Virus record (IMG/VR): IMGVR_UViG_3300021963_000097
Coordinates: 1-64,000 of that record
Direction: 5' to 3' (one strand)
Source: a virus
Length of the DNA stretch: 64,000 bases
Shown here: positions 1 through 6,168 of the stretch, in pieces
Position numbering within the stretch: position 1 is the first letter of the stretch
How the letters are laid out: each line of letters opens with the position of its first letter
The notes under the pieces: model-generated
The model's database searches: none
Seen by the model: only the letters and a program-made list of their open reading frames with translations
What the model was told of the DNA's origin: nothing
Made by a program: the position numbers and the translations under genes

Positions 1-16
1 AACCTGGTCACCTTGT

Positions 17-47
17 CTATATAGGGAACTCCTGAGGAAATCCCGTT
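17..47. repeat. CTATATAGGG...AAATCCCGTT element, copy 1
   Basis: CTATATAGGG at 17-26 is followed after 11 nt by AAATCCCGTT at 38-47. The same pair, with the palindrome CCTATATAGG, recurs at 7911-7941 and 7991-8017. The copies thus bracket the small-gene array. Function is unknown; a protein binding site or replication element are guesses. Confidence 0.5.
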
Positions 48-287
48 CTACCCCATTCTCCCTAATAATCCCCATCCTCCATAAGAGCTCGTAATACCTA
101 TAAAGGATTAGCTAAACTTATGGGTAAAGGGGAATAAGGAATTCTAATACCAACTTCAGTATTAGAGAGTTTCATGGTCTATCTGGTATTAGATAAACTC
201 ATGTACCCCTAATTGCACCCCTATTATAGGTACTTTCTTATGGCAAGGAAAGAACTAAATTATGTTATTTTGCATTAACTAATAGGC

Positions 288-316
288 TTGCCATATATCC
301 CTATAGTTACCATAAT
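288..316 (+). promoter_or_regulatory. Array-type promoter with no gene behind it
   Basis: TTGCCA (288-293), a 17-nt spacer and CATAAT (311-316) match the promoters in front of the small early genes, including the GTTAC just before the -10 box. No ATG lies near the expected start at about 323. The transcript would be non-coding or have a long leader. Confidence 0.6.
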
Positions 317-519
317 AAGCTATTGTAAGGGACTGGGCGCTTATAAAGATGTAACGCAATCCGTGTTACCGCAGTGGCTAGGTCATCCCGGATTAACGAG
401 GTCCTCTTATTCTTATGATATGGTACGGATATCTAGAGATAGGTCAAGCCTATAGTTACGTAGGATGCCAGTGGTAAACTTGTTTCTTCTTAGAGGGAGC
501 ACATTTCTAGACATAGTAC

Positions 520-548
520 TTGCAGGTGATTGGGTCTGGACCGATTAT
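520..548 (+). promoter_or_regulatory. Promoter of the gene at 556
   Basis: TTGCAG (520-525), 17-nt spacer, GATTAT (543-548). The ATG follows 7 nt after the -10 box, so the mRNA should be leaderless or nearly so. Confidence 0.65.
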
Positions 549-555
549 ATAGACT

Positions 556-855
556 ATGAAAATCCAACCGTTCTACCTAACCCTCGATGATCCTGAATTC
601 GTTGCCAATTATGCGCAAGAAATGATCGAGCACATCATGTGCAGTCTTCACAAGAGAGAGCCTTTCCGGTCTTATCCAGATTGTGAGTACTTGTGGGATA
701 GGCCGCGCAACTTTAGAGCAATAAGCCGGCACATCAATGACCTCAAGCAATTACTAGCACGGCTCGAGCAAATCGAAGGCCCTGTTCGGGATTTGAGCAG
801 TGCTGAACACCGGGTTCTACGTGCTGATTTCATTAAACGTAAAACCTTAACATAG
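556..855 (+). CDS. Small unknown protein, first of the early array (99 aa)
   Basis: Not recognised. The 99-residue product looks mostly helical, with a leucine-rich amphipathic stretch around residues 57-75 that could support self-association. The start is fixed by the promoter whose -10 box ends 7 nt before the ATG; there is no ribosome binding site. The next gene has its own promoter 4 nt after this stop codon, so each gene looks like an independent unit. Position and promoter type suggest an early host-takeover protein, but nothing in the sequence gives a biochemical role. Confidence 0.7.
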   Translation: MKIQPFYLTLDDPEFVANYAQEMIEHIMCSLHKREPFRSYPDCEYLWDRPRNFRAISRHINDLKQLLARLEQIEGPVRDLSSAEHRVLRADFIKRKTLT

Positions 856-858
856 TAC

Positions 859-887
859 TTGCCAATCATTGGTTCAGTGCCGATTAT
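859..887 (+). promoter_or_regulatory. Promoter of the gene at 895
   Basis: TTGCCA (859-864), 17-nt spacer, GATTAT (882-887), then 7 nt to the ATG. The surrounding sequence from the upstream stop codon through the promoter is nearly duplicated at 1120-1166, which suggests the promoter was copied as part of a cassette. Confidence 0.7.
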
Positions 888-894
888 ATAGACT

Positions 895-1122
895 ATGAAA
901 ATAACTGAAATGGTTAACTTACTCACACAAGCTCAAGCTCGCGGTGTTACCGAGATAGAGTTTTACGATGGTGTCACCCACGAAGGCCTTCAAGACTCTT
1001 GGCACCATTATGGTTCTGCTACTACTCCCTTTGCTATTCTTTTTGAATCCGAGAAGGATTATCCGGATTACTGCAAGAACACTTATACTCTAGAAAAGGA
1101 CCTCGAGTTCACCAAACGTTAA
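895..1122 (+). CDS. Small unknown protein (75 aa)
   Basis: Not recognised. The 75-residue protein is acidic and rich in aromatic residues, starting with a short predicted helix (MKITEMVNLLTQAQARG) followed by a probable beta strand (VTEIEFYDGV). The start lies 7 nt downstream of a promoter -10 box and has no ribosome binding site. Its end and the following promoter repeat the sequence found after the first gene. Probably an early accessory protein; function unknown. Confidence 0.7.
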   Translation: MKITEMVNLLTQAQARGVTEIEFYDGVTHEGLQDSWHHYGSATTPFAILFESEKDYPDYCKNTYTLEKDLEFTKR

Positions 1123-1137
1123 ACCTTAACATAGTAC

Positions 1138-1166
1138 TTGCCATTCATTGGTTCTGTACCGATAAT
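1138..1166 (+). promoter_or_regulatory. Promoter of the DUF932 gene
   Basis: TTGCCA (1138-1143), 17-nt spacer, GATAAT (1161-1166). This copy is unusual in that the start codon is 38 nt away, giving a transcript with a true leader of about 30 nt. Confidence 0.65.
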
Positions 1167-1204
1167 GATCGGGTAATAAGGTAACAATCAAATCAATCAA
1201 ATAT

Positions 1205-2200
1205 ATGTCACATGGAATTACTAATCGCGACCGCCAAGAAGGCCGTCATATGGGTTGGCACAATCTAACTCAGATCAATGAGGTGCTCGATCTCAAGAAC
1301 AACTGGCTTACCAAATGGGATATCCAAGAGGTAGGTCTGAAGACGGCAGGGGATATCGAGGTGCCGTTCAAGATCCTCACGGGTACGGATGATAATGAGT
1401 TCATCGGTAAGCCGTTTGCCGGGACCTATACCCCGGTATCTAACAAAGCTTTCCTCGATATGATCGGAGAGGCGATTAGTGGAGTGAAGGGAGCCGTAGT
1501 TGAATCCGTGGGATCGGTCAATAACCGTGGTCGCGTGTTTGTCTCATTGTCAATCAAAGGGATGGAAAGCTTCAAGGTGGGTAAACGCGAGTTCAAAGAC
1601 TTCCTCAACTTCGGTAATGGTCATGATCAGACTTCAGCTCTCTGGACCAATGCTTCGAATACATGTACGGTATGTGATAATACCTTTAGTATGAATCTGC
1701 ATGGTGAGCAAGAGGTTAAGTGTAAGGTTAAGCATTCGAAGGACGTCATTGCGCGATTGGATAACATCGTGGAGATCATTGATGCTTATGCAGGTACGCA
1801 GGCTAAGTTCAAAGCTCAGTTCGAACGTCTACTCAACGAACCGATGAAGGTGGATAAAGCACGTGATCTATTCGCCGGTTGGATGATCCGTAGTACCTCG
1901 GAAGAGGGTCGCGATCTTGGACCTAAGACGTTGACCAAGGTTAACCGTCTGACGGATCTGTTTCAGGTCGGTAAGGGTAATAACGGAGCGAACCGAGCTG
2001 ATGCATTCAGTGCCGTAACGGACTATTACACCCATGAATCCACGCGCCGGTCCGGACGTAACGTTACGCGTCAGGTGTTCTCGAGTGAGTACGGACTCGG
2101 TCGGATGGCTAAGTCTGACTTCTGGAACGTAATTCGTAACGACAAGTCGGTTGACACTTATGTAGCTAACGGGAAGAAAGCTCTCGCGATGCTATCGTAA
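1205..2200 (+). CDS. DUF932 family protein (phage/plasmid-like)
   Basis: The 331-residue protein has the pattern of the DUF932 (TIGR03299-type) family. A YTPVSN-like segment lies near residue 77, then RVFVSLSIKG near 110, then a conserved core FGNGHDQTSAL with a following cysteine pair (CTVCDNTF) near residues 137-161. The family is widespread in phages and plasmids, and its molecular role is not established. Two in-frame ATGs lie at the start (residues 1 and 16); the first is used here because it is nearest the promoter, but residue 16 is possible. It is the largest gene in the early array. GC content is higher than in the structural genes. Confidence 0.85.
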   Translation: MSHGITNRDRQEGRHMGWHNLTQINEVLDLKNNWLTKWDIQEVGLKTAGDIEVPFKILTGTDDNEFIGKPFAGTYTPVSNKAFLDMIGEAISGVKGAVVESVGSVNNRGRVFVSLSIKGMESFKVGKREFKDFLNFGNGHDQTSALWTNASNTCTVCDNTFSMNLHGEQEVKCKVKHSKDVIARLDNIVEIIDAYAGTQAKFKAQFERLLNEPMKVDKARDLFAGWMIRSTSEEGRDLGPKTLTKVNRLTDLFQVGKGNNGANRADAFSAVTDYYTHESTRRSGRNVTRQVFSSEYGLGRMAKSDFWNVIRNDKSVDTYVANGKKALAMLS

Positions 2201-2207
2201 TGGTGGA

Positions 2208-2255
2208 GGTATCGATCTAGATACCCTAGAGAGCCTCGAGCAATTGAGGCTCTCT
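2208..2255 (+). terminator. Two tandem hairpins after the DUF932 gene
   Basis: GGTATC/GATACC (2208-2213 with 2220-2225) is followed by a 9-bp perfect stem GAGAGCCTC/GAGGCTCTC (2229-2237 with 2246-2254), 28 nt after the stop codon. The trailing sequence is only weakly T-rich, so termination efficiency is uncertain. Confidence 0.5.
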
Positions 2256-2397
2256 TCTACCGTTACCCGGTAAACCAATCAGCGTAACCGAAGTGATTCA
2301 GCGCGGGCAGACCCATTCATAAGATTATTATGGGAACTTTAAGGGAGGGTTGCAAGCTTAAAATTTAATAAAAAACACTTAATATATTAATTAAAAC

Positions 2398-2426
2398 TTG
2401 CCAAATTAATTAAAAGGGATATATTT
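2398..2426 (+). promoter_or_regulatory. Probable promoter of the gene at 2432
   Basis: TTGCCA (2398-2403), 17-nt spacer, ATATTT (2421-2426), with the ATG 5 nt further on. The -10 box is a poor match, but the -35 box and the distance to the gene fit the array. Confidence 0.45.
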
Positions 2427-2431
2427 ATGTT

Positions 2432-2650
2432 ATGAAAAATAAATTATTTGGATTAGTGATGGGAGAAGGAAGGATTATTATTGGAGATTTTAAGAAGGTA
2501 TTTATTGATAATAAAATTTGTGAGGAAGGAGATTATGAGAGTTTTAAAGAGGAGTGTGTTGAGAGTAAAGGGGTATGGTTGATTGATGATATGGGATTTT
2601 GTGAGGGAGAGAATGAGAGTGAGGTGATGAGTAAAATAGGTGGAGTTTAA
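2432..2650 (+). CDS. Small unknown acidic protein with atypical codon use (72 aa)
   Basis: Not recognised. The 72-residue protein is acidic, with three cysteines and many Glu and Gly residues. The coding strand is extremely purine-rich and uses GGA, AGT and GAG codons, unlike neighbouring genes, which prefer GGT and mixed codons. A nearly equally long frame exists on the opposite strand (2453-2665), but only the plus-strand frame has an array-type promoter immediately upstream. It may be a recent acquisition. Function unknown. Confidence 0.5.
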   Translation: MKNKLFGLVMGEGRIIIGDFKKVFIDNKICEEGDYESFKEECVESKGVWLIDDMGFCEGENESEVMSKIGGV

Positions 2651-2658
2651 TTTAAGGC

Positions 2659-2687
2659 TTGCCAAAAAAGGGAAACGTTACCATATT
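2659..2687 (+). promoter_or_regulatory. Promoter of the gene at 2697
   Basis: TTGCCA (2659-2664), 17-nt spacer ending in GTTAC, CATATT (2682-2687). The ATG at 2697 lies 9 nt on. The promoter falls inside the longer open frame that begins at 2640, which argues for the later start. Confidence 0.65.
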
Positions 2688-2696
2688 ATTAGCACA

Positions 2697-3080
2697 ATGA
2701 TGAACAAATATCCTATATCGCAAGTCGGGAGCGTAAAGCTCTCCGATGGTTCGAATGAAATGTACGGTAACATTAACTCTTGCTGGACCTTCGGAAATGA
2801 GAAGGGGATGTCGGCTCTACTCTTTATTAGTTTGAAGGGGTTGCGTGCGCCGATCGGCAAACAGAAGTACAAATGGAAGGTAGTGGTTACGTCTAGTAGC
2901 TTAGAGCAAGTCAAACAAAACTATAAGATTGGATCCGGGCAAAGCTTCTATGCTGATCAATCTGGCCGCAATCTCGGCGATTGGGAATTGGCCGATATAG
3001 TGGAATGGAGTTTAGATGGCCTGCAACGTATCGCTAACATTACCCATAAGAAGTCTGTAATGATGGCTACCTACAAATAA
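2697..3080 (+). CDS. Small unknown protein (127 aa)
   Basis: Not recognised. The frame is open from an ATG at 2640, but an array-type promoter lies within that extension, so translation most likely starts at the ATG pair 2697/2700. The protein is probably beta-rich, with a KYKWKVVVTSSS strand near the middle and a basic pI. No membrane segment or signal peptide. The stop codon is followed at once by the next gene's promoter. Likely an early accessory protein. Confidence 0.65.
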   Translation: MMNKYPISQVGSVKLSDGSNEMYGNINSCWTFGNEKGMSALLFISLKGLRAPIGKQKYKWKVVVTSSSLEQVKQNYKIGSGQSFYADQSGRNLGDWELADIVEWSLDGLQRIANITHKKSVMMATYK

Positions 3081-3083
3081 GGC

Positions 3084-3112
3084 TTGCCAGTTAACAGAAA
3101 CGTTACCATTAT
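3084..3112 (+). promoter_or_regulatory. Promoter of the gene at 3120
   Basis: TTGCCA (3084-3089), 17-nt spacer ending in GTTAC, CATTAT (3107-3112), 7 nt to the ATG. A longer open frame starts inside the -35 box, so the 3120 start is preferred. Confidence 0.7.
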
Positions 3113-3119
3113 ATCAACA

Positions 3120-3356
3120 ATGAAATACGCACACGAAGTGTATACAGTCGAACAGCTGCAACAAGCGTTCGCTAGCGTTCAGAACTCTGAACATTGGAAG
3201 AACCCCATCAGTGCTACCATCAACAAAGCCGATCAGGACTTAGTTCATGAAGCAATTATTTACTTTGCAGGATGTAACCCCCAGTTCGAACCTATTATGG
3301 GTACCGAGCTATTAACCGTTAAAGCTGTCGGCTATTATGTCGCAGTAGGAGCTTAA
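3120..3356 (+). CDS. Small unknown protein (78 aa)
   Basis: Not recognised. With the promoter-defined start the product is 78 residues, beginning MKYAHEVYTVEQLQQAF, a probable helix, and ending in a hydrophobic valine- and tyrosine-rich strand. An open extension to 3084 overlaps the promoter and is not used. The next gene (3363) has no promoter of its own and begins 6 nt after this stop, so the two probably share a transcript. Confidence 0.65.
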   Translation: MKYAHEVYTVEQLQQAFASVQNSEHWKNPISATINKADQDLVHEAIIYFAGCNPQFEPIMGTELLTVKAVGYYVAVGA

Positions 3357-3362
3357 TACTTT

Positions 3363-3545
3363 ATGATCAAAATAATTGCACCCTATATGTCCGCAGATCT
3401 CTTTGAACGTAAGTTCCGGGAAGCCATTGAATGGCAGACCGAGATGTTACTCGGAGATGGCGAGTTCAAAGACGATGAATACGATGTAGCTTACGAGAAG
3501 GCAGTATTGCTCGTAGCTGAAGCAGAAGAGATTGAATTGGTTTAA
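3363..3545 (+). CDS. Small acidic unknown protein (60 aa)
   Basis: Not recognised. The 60-residue protein is strongly acidic and helical in character (many Glu, Asp and Ala). It follows the 3120 gene by 6 nt without an intervening promoter, so it is probably the second gene of a two-gene unit. There is no Shine-Dalgarno sequence, so initiation may depend on coupling with the upstream gene. Possibly a protein-mimic type inhibitor on the basis of charge alone; no real evidence for function. Confidence 0.6.
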   Translation: MIKIIAPYMSADLFERKFREAIEWQTEMLLGDGEFKDDEYDVAYEKAVLLVAEAEEIELV

Positions 3546-3548
3546 GGC

Positions 3549-3577
3549 TTGCCGTTTACGGTATTTGTTACCATTAT
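3549..3577 (+). promoter_or_regulatory. Promoter of the gene at 3585
   Basis: TTGCCG (3549-3554), 17-nt spacer ending in GTTAC, CATTAT (3572-3577), 7 nt to the ATG. Confidence 0.7.
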
Positions 3578-3584
3578 ACCTTAT

Positions 3585-3869
3585 ATGACAAAACAACAAG
3601 TAGCTGAAGTAGTCGTTGCTATTATGAAGGAGAAAGAAGTAAAGGAAAAGATCGGCTATTTAGCTGATTTGGTAACGCGCCATAAAGATGGTACGTATAC
3701 GGCGCGTAGAGGTTTCTACTATAAGTTCGATAAGACTGCTCTGGACTTCAAGAACGATATTGAGGCTCTAGGTATACCCGTACTAGCTTATGGTACGGAG
3801 GAAAAACCTTTTAAAGGGGGGATGGGAGTTAAGGCTAACTCGCATTGGTGGGCAACGTTTAGAGCTTAA
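3585..3869 (+). CDS. Small unknown protein (94 aa)
   Basis: Not recognised. The promoter-defined start gives 94 residues beginning MTKQQVAEVVVAIMKEKEV. The frame is open back to 3549 but that part overlaps the promoter. The first third is a charged helix. The middle contains a basic loop and aromatic strands (RRGFYYKFDKTALDF). No known motif. It is one of the single-gene units of the early array. Confidence 0.65.
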   Translation: MTKQQVAEVVVAIMKEKEVKEKIGYLADLVTRHKDGTYTARRGFYYKFDKTALDFKNDIEALGIPVLAYGTEEKPFKGGMGVKANSHWWATFRA

Positions 3870-3872
3870 GGC

Positions 3873-3901
3873 TTGCCGTTTACATTAATTGTTACCATAA
3901 T
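3873..3901 (+). promoter_or_regulatory. Promoter of the gene at 3911
   Basis: TTGCCG (3873-3878), 17-nt spacer ending in GTTAC, CATAAT (3896-3901), 9 nt to the ATG. Confidence 0.7.
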
Positions 3902-3910
3902 ATTATCATA

Positions 3911-4309
3911 ATGAATATCAATAAAACATATCAAGTAGAGTTCTCAATTGAGGACTGCAAACGGTGTCTTAATAATCATCAATACGATGCTATCCGGGTG
4001 CTCGTTGAAGAGATGCAAAAAGACGAGCGTCTTACCTCCATCCAGGACATTAGTAACTTCGTAATGGGGTTGCTCCGAGGGGAACGAGGCAGAGAGTTTG
4101 AAGATCTAGTAAAAGAGTATTCAATTAACTGGATCAGTACGCCGACGTTTAATTCAGGTTGGGGTAAGCTGGTTGAAAAATTCCCGGGTATCTTTGAGCT
4201 CGATCCTCTCATTAAGCAGTATGTTCACGATGCGTATGGGGCAACCAAACTGCAAGTCACCGTCGATGGGCTGTTAATCGATACCAAAGAGATACTCGCA
4301 AATATGTAA
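3911..4309 (+). CDS. Unknown protein (132 aa)
   Basis: Not recognised. The 132-residue protein is probably all-alpha, beginning MNINKTYQVEFSIEDCKRC and containing a DLVKEYSINW segment. It has no membrane segment. It lies at the head of a possible three-gene unit with 4351 and 4717, since those two lack the array-type promoter. Start is set by the promoter 9 nt upstream. Confidence 0.65.
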   Translation: MNINKTYQVEFSIEDCKRCLNNHQYDAIRVLVEEMQKDERLTSIQDISNFVMGLLRGERGREFEDLVKEYSINWISTPTFNSGWGKLVEKFPGIFELDPLIKQYVHDAYGATKLQVTVDGLLIDTKEILANM

Positions 4310-4350
4310 TTTAGTTCCAACAACAAAACAAAACAATAATAGAAACAAAT

Positions 4351-4635
4351 ATGAAAAATAATAACATCGTCAATGTTACGCGTATGACTAATAGGAATAC
4401 ATGGAAGGCTCAGGTGAATCGTAATAACGTCAGCCGCTCGAAAGCGTTCAGCGATAGCAAATACAAGGGTGCCGGTAAGGCGCTTGATGCTGCTCTTGCC
4501 TATGGTGCTTACTTGCAGGGTATCAGCTGGACCCGCTTCGCTGCTCCGGTCATTACCAGCTATCGTAAAAAGGGGTCTTCTTACAATCACTTCGCGGTTG
4601 CCACCAAGGCACTCGCTCGCTATACCAACGTTTAA
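4351..4635 (+). CDS. Small basic protein, possibly AP2-like DNA-binding fold (94 aa)
   Basis: The 94-residue protein is strongly basic. Residues 8-52 have a run of short strands with Arg, Asn and Trp (TRMTNRNTWKAQVNRNNVSR) followed by a helix beginning GKALDAALAYGAYL. That arrangement is reminiscent of AP2-type three-strand-plus-helix DNA-binding domains found in phage homing endonucleases and integrases. No nuclease domain is attached, so this would be a stand-alone binding domain. The assignment is by eye and weak. No Shine-Dalgarno sequence; the leader is A-rich. Confidence 0.5.
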   Translation: MKNNNIVNVTRMTNRNTWKAQVNRNNVSRSKAFSDSKYKGAGKALDAALAYGAYLQGISWTRFAAPVITSYRKKGSSYNHFAVATKALARYTNV

Positions 4636-4648
4636 TCGATAATAACCG

Positions 4649-4676
4649 TTGCAATAATTCTAGATTAATATACAAT
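4649..4676 (+). promoter_or_regulatory. Possible promoter of the gene at 4717
   Basis: TTGCAA (4649-4654), 16-nt spacer and TACAAT (4671-4676) resemble a sigma70 promoter but lack the array signature. The predicted leader of about 35 nt contains a small ATACC/GGTAT hairpin. Confidence 0.35.
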
Positions 4677-4716
4677 AACTTCATACCATTAAGGTATAAC
4701 TAAACAAAACCATACT

Positions 4717-4965
4717 ATGAATACTGAAAATACTACCGCTGAAAAGCGTTCCGCTACGATTGAAAAGAACCGCTCTGCTCGCATTAGTGAGCGTGGCTAT
4801 GCCTTGCCATTGGTGCTGACCTGCAAGGTTACGGGCAAGCAAGTCAAGTATACCTCGCCGTCGTATATCGATAAGGTGATTGCGCGTGCTGGCTCTCTTG
4901 AGAAGCTTCAGGCTTCCTTCACGTCGCGTGAGGGCCGTCGGTCACCAGTCGCGCAGACTCATTAA
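4717..4965 (+). CDS. Small protein, paralogue of the 7301 gene (82 aa)
   Basis: Residues 29-70 align by eye with residues 5-48 of the protein at 7301: both read LTC-x-(V/I)-TGK-x-V, then a Thr/Ser-rich strand, an isoleucine-rich helix ending in GSLE, and a (S/T)FTSREG or YVSKGAG tail. This copy has a basic 28-residue N-terminal extension and lacks the C-terminal half of its paralogue. Function is unknown; the single conserved cysteine and basic character would suit nucleic-acid contact. A good terminator follows. Confidence 0.65.
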   Translation: MNTENTTAEKRSATIEKNRSARISERGYALPLVLTCKVTGKQVKYTSPSYIDKVIARAGSLEKLQASFTSREGRRSPVAQTH

Positions 4966-4987
4966 TTGTTGGTGTTTTTCATTCGCA

Positions 4988-5027
4988 TAGTGGCTCATCT
5001 GGTAACCCCGGATGGGCCATTATTTTT
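4988..5027 (+). terminator. Rho-independent terminator
   Basis: TGGCTCATC (4991-4999) pairs with GATGGGCCA (5011-5019), 9 bp with one G-U, followed by TTATTTTT. It closes the 3911-4965 group. Confidence 0.8.
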
Positions 5028-5070
5028 GCTAAGTACCTGCCTTTACAACTAAATAACCTACATTACTGTT

Positions 5071-5253
5071 ATGAGCTACGAAAAGATTCTAAAACTAATT
5101 CGCACCGAGATTGCTGATGCAATGCTCGAGGACGGAGACCTATCACGCAAAGAAGTACTCGATGATCTAATAGAAGGGATCCGATCTGATCTAGAAGTAG
5201 ACGAAGACGAAGAGCAAGATGAGCCTGATGAATTCCTTGAAGAGATCGAATGA
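5071..5253 (+). CDS. Small highly acidic protein (60 aa)
   Basis: Not recognised. The 60 residues are extremely acidic: the last 25 residues are almost all Asp, Glu, Leu and Pro. A weak array-like promoter (CTGCC, then CATTAC) lies immediately upstream, with the -10 box 4 nt before the ATG. The stop codon overlaps the start of a one-helix membrane protein (ATGA at 5250-5253), suggesting coupled translation. A DNA-mimic or adaptor role would fit the charge, but this is speculation. Confidence 0.6.
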   Translation: MSYEKILKLIRTEIADAMLEDGDLSRKEVLDDLIEGIRSDLEVDEDEEQDEPDEFLEEIE

Positions 5254-5360
5254 ACTGGGACCTCATCTTTACTTGGATAGCAGGTGGTATCTTTCTAACG
5301 TGCTTAGGTCTTCTAGTTACTGTGGTCTGCTTCTGGTTAGATGGTCGTGATCAAGACTAG
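5250..5360 (+). CDS. Single-pass membrane microprotein (36 aa)
   Basis: This 36-codon gene overlaps the upstream stop codon by 4 nt (ATGA). It encodes MNWDLIF at the start, then an uninterrupted hydrophobic segment (about residues 8-30, including IAGGIFLTCLGLL), then a short polar tail WLDGRDQD. That is the layout of a one-helix inner-membrane protein. Translational coupling to the acidic protein gene before it suggests the two act together. Small size leaves room for chance, but the clean transmembrane pattern and the overlap are persuasive. Confidence 0.6.
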   Translation: MNWDLIFTWIAGGIFLTCLGLLVTVVCFWLDGRDQD

Positions 5361-5421
5361 TGGTACACCGGAGTATATCCCGGTTACCCTAGAGTACTCT
5401 GCAGAGTACAGTATGGACTAA
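5341..5421 (+). CDS. Possible microprotein (26 aa)
   Basis: A 26-codon open frame overlaps the end of the membrane microprotein gene in another frame. It ends just before the promoter of the 5464 gene. The peptide (MVVIKTSGTPEYIPVTLEYS and on) is plausible as a small beta-rich protein, and it fills an otherwise empty gap, but nothing else supports it. Confidence 0.3.
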   Translation: MVVIKTSGTPEYIPVTLEYSAEYSMD

Positions 5422-5425
5422 GAGC

Positions 5426-5454
5426 TTGCCATAATAGGAAGTAGTTCTTATTCT
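5426..5454 (+). promoter_or_regulatory. Promoter of the gene at 5464
   Basis: TTGCCA (5426-5431), 17-nt spacer, TATTCT (5449-5454), 9 nt to the ATG. Confidence 0.65.
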
Positions 5455-5463
5455 ATCTGCACC

Positions 5464-5688
5464 ATGAAGAGTACCTCAATCCTTACCCCTATCAGAGAGC
5501 AAGTACTGTTCTCTAGTGACTTCGAAGCTACTAAACAACTCGTACTCGAGACTCTAGCAGCAGCTCCTATTCAAGACAAGGACATCAAGCTAGCTCGAGT
5601 AGTGGTACAGTACCAGATATCTAATCTAGCTAGACTTCAGAAGTATGTGAGTGATATGATCCTAGCAAAGGCTGGTCTGAAGGTTTAA
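5464..5688 (+). CDS. Small unknown helical protein (74 aa)
   Basis: Not recognised. The 74 residues look like two or three amphipathic helices, rich in Leu, Ala and Lys, with no cysteine. It is a single-gene unit with its own promoter; the next promoter begins directly after the stop codon. No ribosome binding site is present. Confidence 0.65.
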   Translation: MKSTSILTPIREQVLFSSDFEATKQLVLETLAAAPIQDKDIKLARVVVQYQISNLARLQKYVSDMILAKAGLKV

Positions 5689-5691
5689 AGC

Positions 5692-5720
5692 TTGCCAACT
5701 AACGGAACTGTTCCCATACT
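5692..5720 (+). promoter_or_regulatory. Promoter of the gene at 5727
   Basis: TTGCCA (5692-5697), 17-nt spacer, CATACT (5715-5720), exactly 6 nt to the ATG, so the A of the start codon is the expected +1. The region is almost identical to 6134-6162. Confidence 0.75.
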
Positions 5721-5726
5721 ACTCCT

Positions 5727-5873
5727 ATGAATAACAACAACGTTAGAGAAGAAGTAGTCGCTCGTTCGATCGAGCATCTAAAGAAGGAGCTCGATGCAAT
5801 CGATCTCGCCAAAGATCTAACCTGGGAAGAGGTCACCGCTATTGTTAATGGGTTCGGTTCGTGGATGAAGTAA
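5727..5873 (+). CDS. Small unknown protein (48 aa)
   Basis: A 48-codon gene starting MNNNNVREEVVARSIEHLKKE and ending GFGSWMK. It is charged and probably helical. Support comes from the array promoter 6 nt upstream and the next promoter that begins a few bases after its stop. The asparagine-run start resembles that of the next gene (MNNNNIDNS), which hints at a shared N-terminal leader sequence or related origin. Confidence 0.65.
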   Translation: MNNNNVREEVVARSIEHLKKELDAIDLAKDLTWEEVTAIVNGFGSWMK

Positions 5874-5878
5874 AGCTA

Positions 5879-5907
5879 TTGCCGCCTACTGCAAACGTTC
5901 TCATACT
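5879..5907 (+). promoter_or_regulatory. Promoter of the gene at 5914
   Basis: TTGCCG (5879-5884), 17-nt spacer, CATACT (5902-5907), 6 nt to the ATG. Confidence 0.72.
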
Positions 5908-5913
5908 ACTCAT

Positions 5914-6129
5914 ATGAATAACAACAACATTGATAATTCAATTGCAACTGCTGCAGCGCATCTGGAGACTATCCACGCCTACCTGAGTAATGCTTTGCAT
6001 GAGATGGAGAACCATCCTGAGGCATTTGAGCTGTGGCGTTGGCTTACTCCGCAACAGATTACCACCATTACGCAATTGGAGAGTATTGCTTTGAATGTGT
6101 TGTTAGATCATCTCGGGGCTCTGGAATAA
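5914..6129 (+). CDS. Small unknown helical protein (71 aa)
   Basis: Not recognised. The 71 residues begin MNNNNIDNSIATAAAHLETI and are otherwise alpha-helical, acidic and rich in His, Leu and Glu. Promoter and start codon are 6 nt apart, predicting a leaderless mRNA. It is one of a string of single-gene units of similar size. Confidence 0.65.
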   Translation: MNNNNIDNSIATAAAHLETIHAYLSNALHEMENHPEAFELWRWLTPQQITTITQLESIALNVLLDHLGALE

Positions 6130-6133
6130 AAGC

Positions 6134-6162
6134 TTGCCAACTAACGGAACTGTTCCCATACT
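6134..6162 (+). promoter_or_regulatory. Promoter of the gene at 6169
   Basis: TTGCCA (6134-6139), 17-nt spacer, CATACT (6157-6162), 6 nt to the ATG. The spacer is identical to that at 5698-5714. Confidence 0.75.
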
Positions 6163-6168
6163 ACTCTT

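Larger units (their letters stand above)
1..555. other. Intergenic region upstream of the early gene array
   Basis: I find no convincing protein gene in this stretch. It holds a CTATATAGGG/AAATCCCGTT element at 17-47 that recurs at 7911 and 7991, one complete array-type promoter at 288-316 with no reading frame behind it, and the promoter of the first small gene at 520-548. Short open frames, for example the 20-codon frame at 416, have no support. No tRNA T-arm was recognised. Confidence 0.6.

Noticed and set aside
1-555. Possible tRNA genes in the large intergenic regions (also 7655-8037)
   Set aside because: No GGTTCRA T-loop with matching acceptor and anticodon arms was found by eye.
2453-2665. 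Minus-strand frame opposite the small gene at 2432
   Set aside because: No promoter in that direction, and it would overlap the promoter of the gene at 2697; the plus-strand frame fits the array layout.
2640-2696. Upstream start for the gene at 2697 (likewise 3084 and 3549 for the next single-gene units)
   Set aside because: Each upstream start lies before or inside the gene's own promoter, so the initiating codon must be downstream of it.
4225-4590. 121-codon minus-strand frame
   Set aside because: It overlaps the two plus-strand genes 3911 and 4351 and has no promoter or motif.
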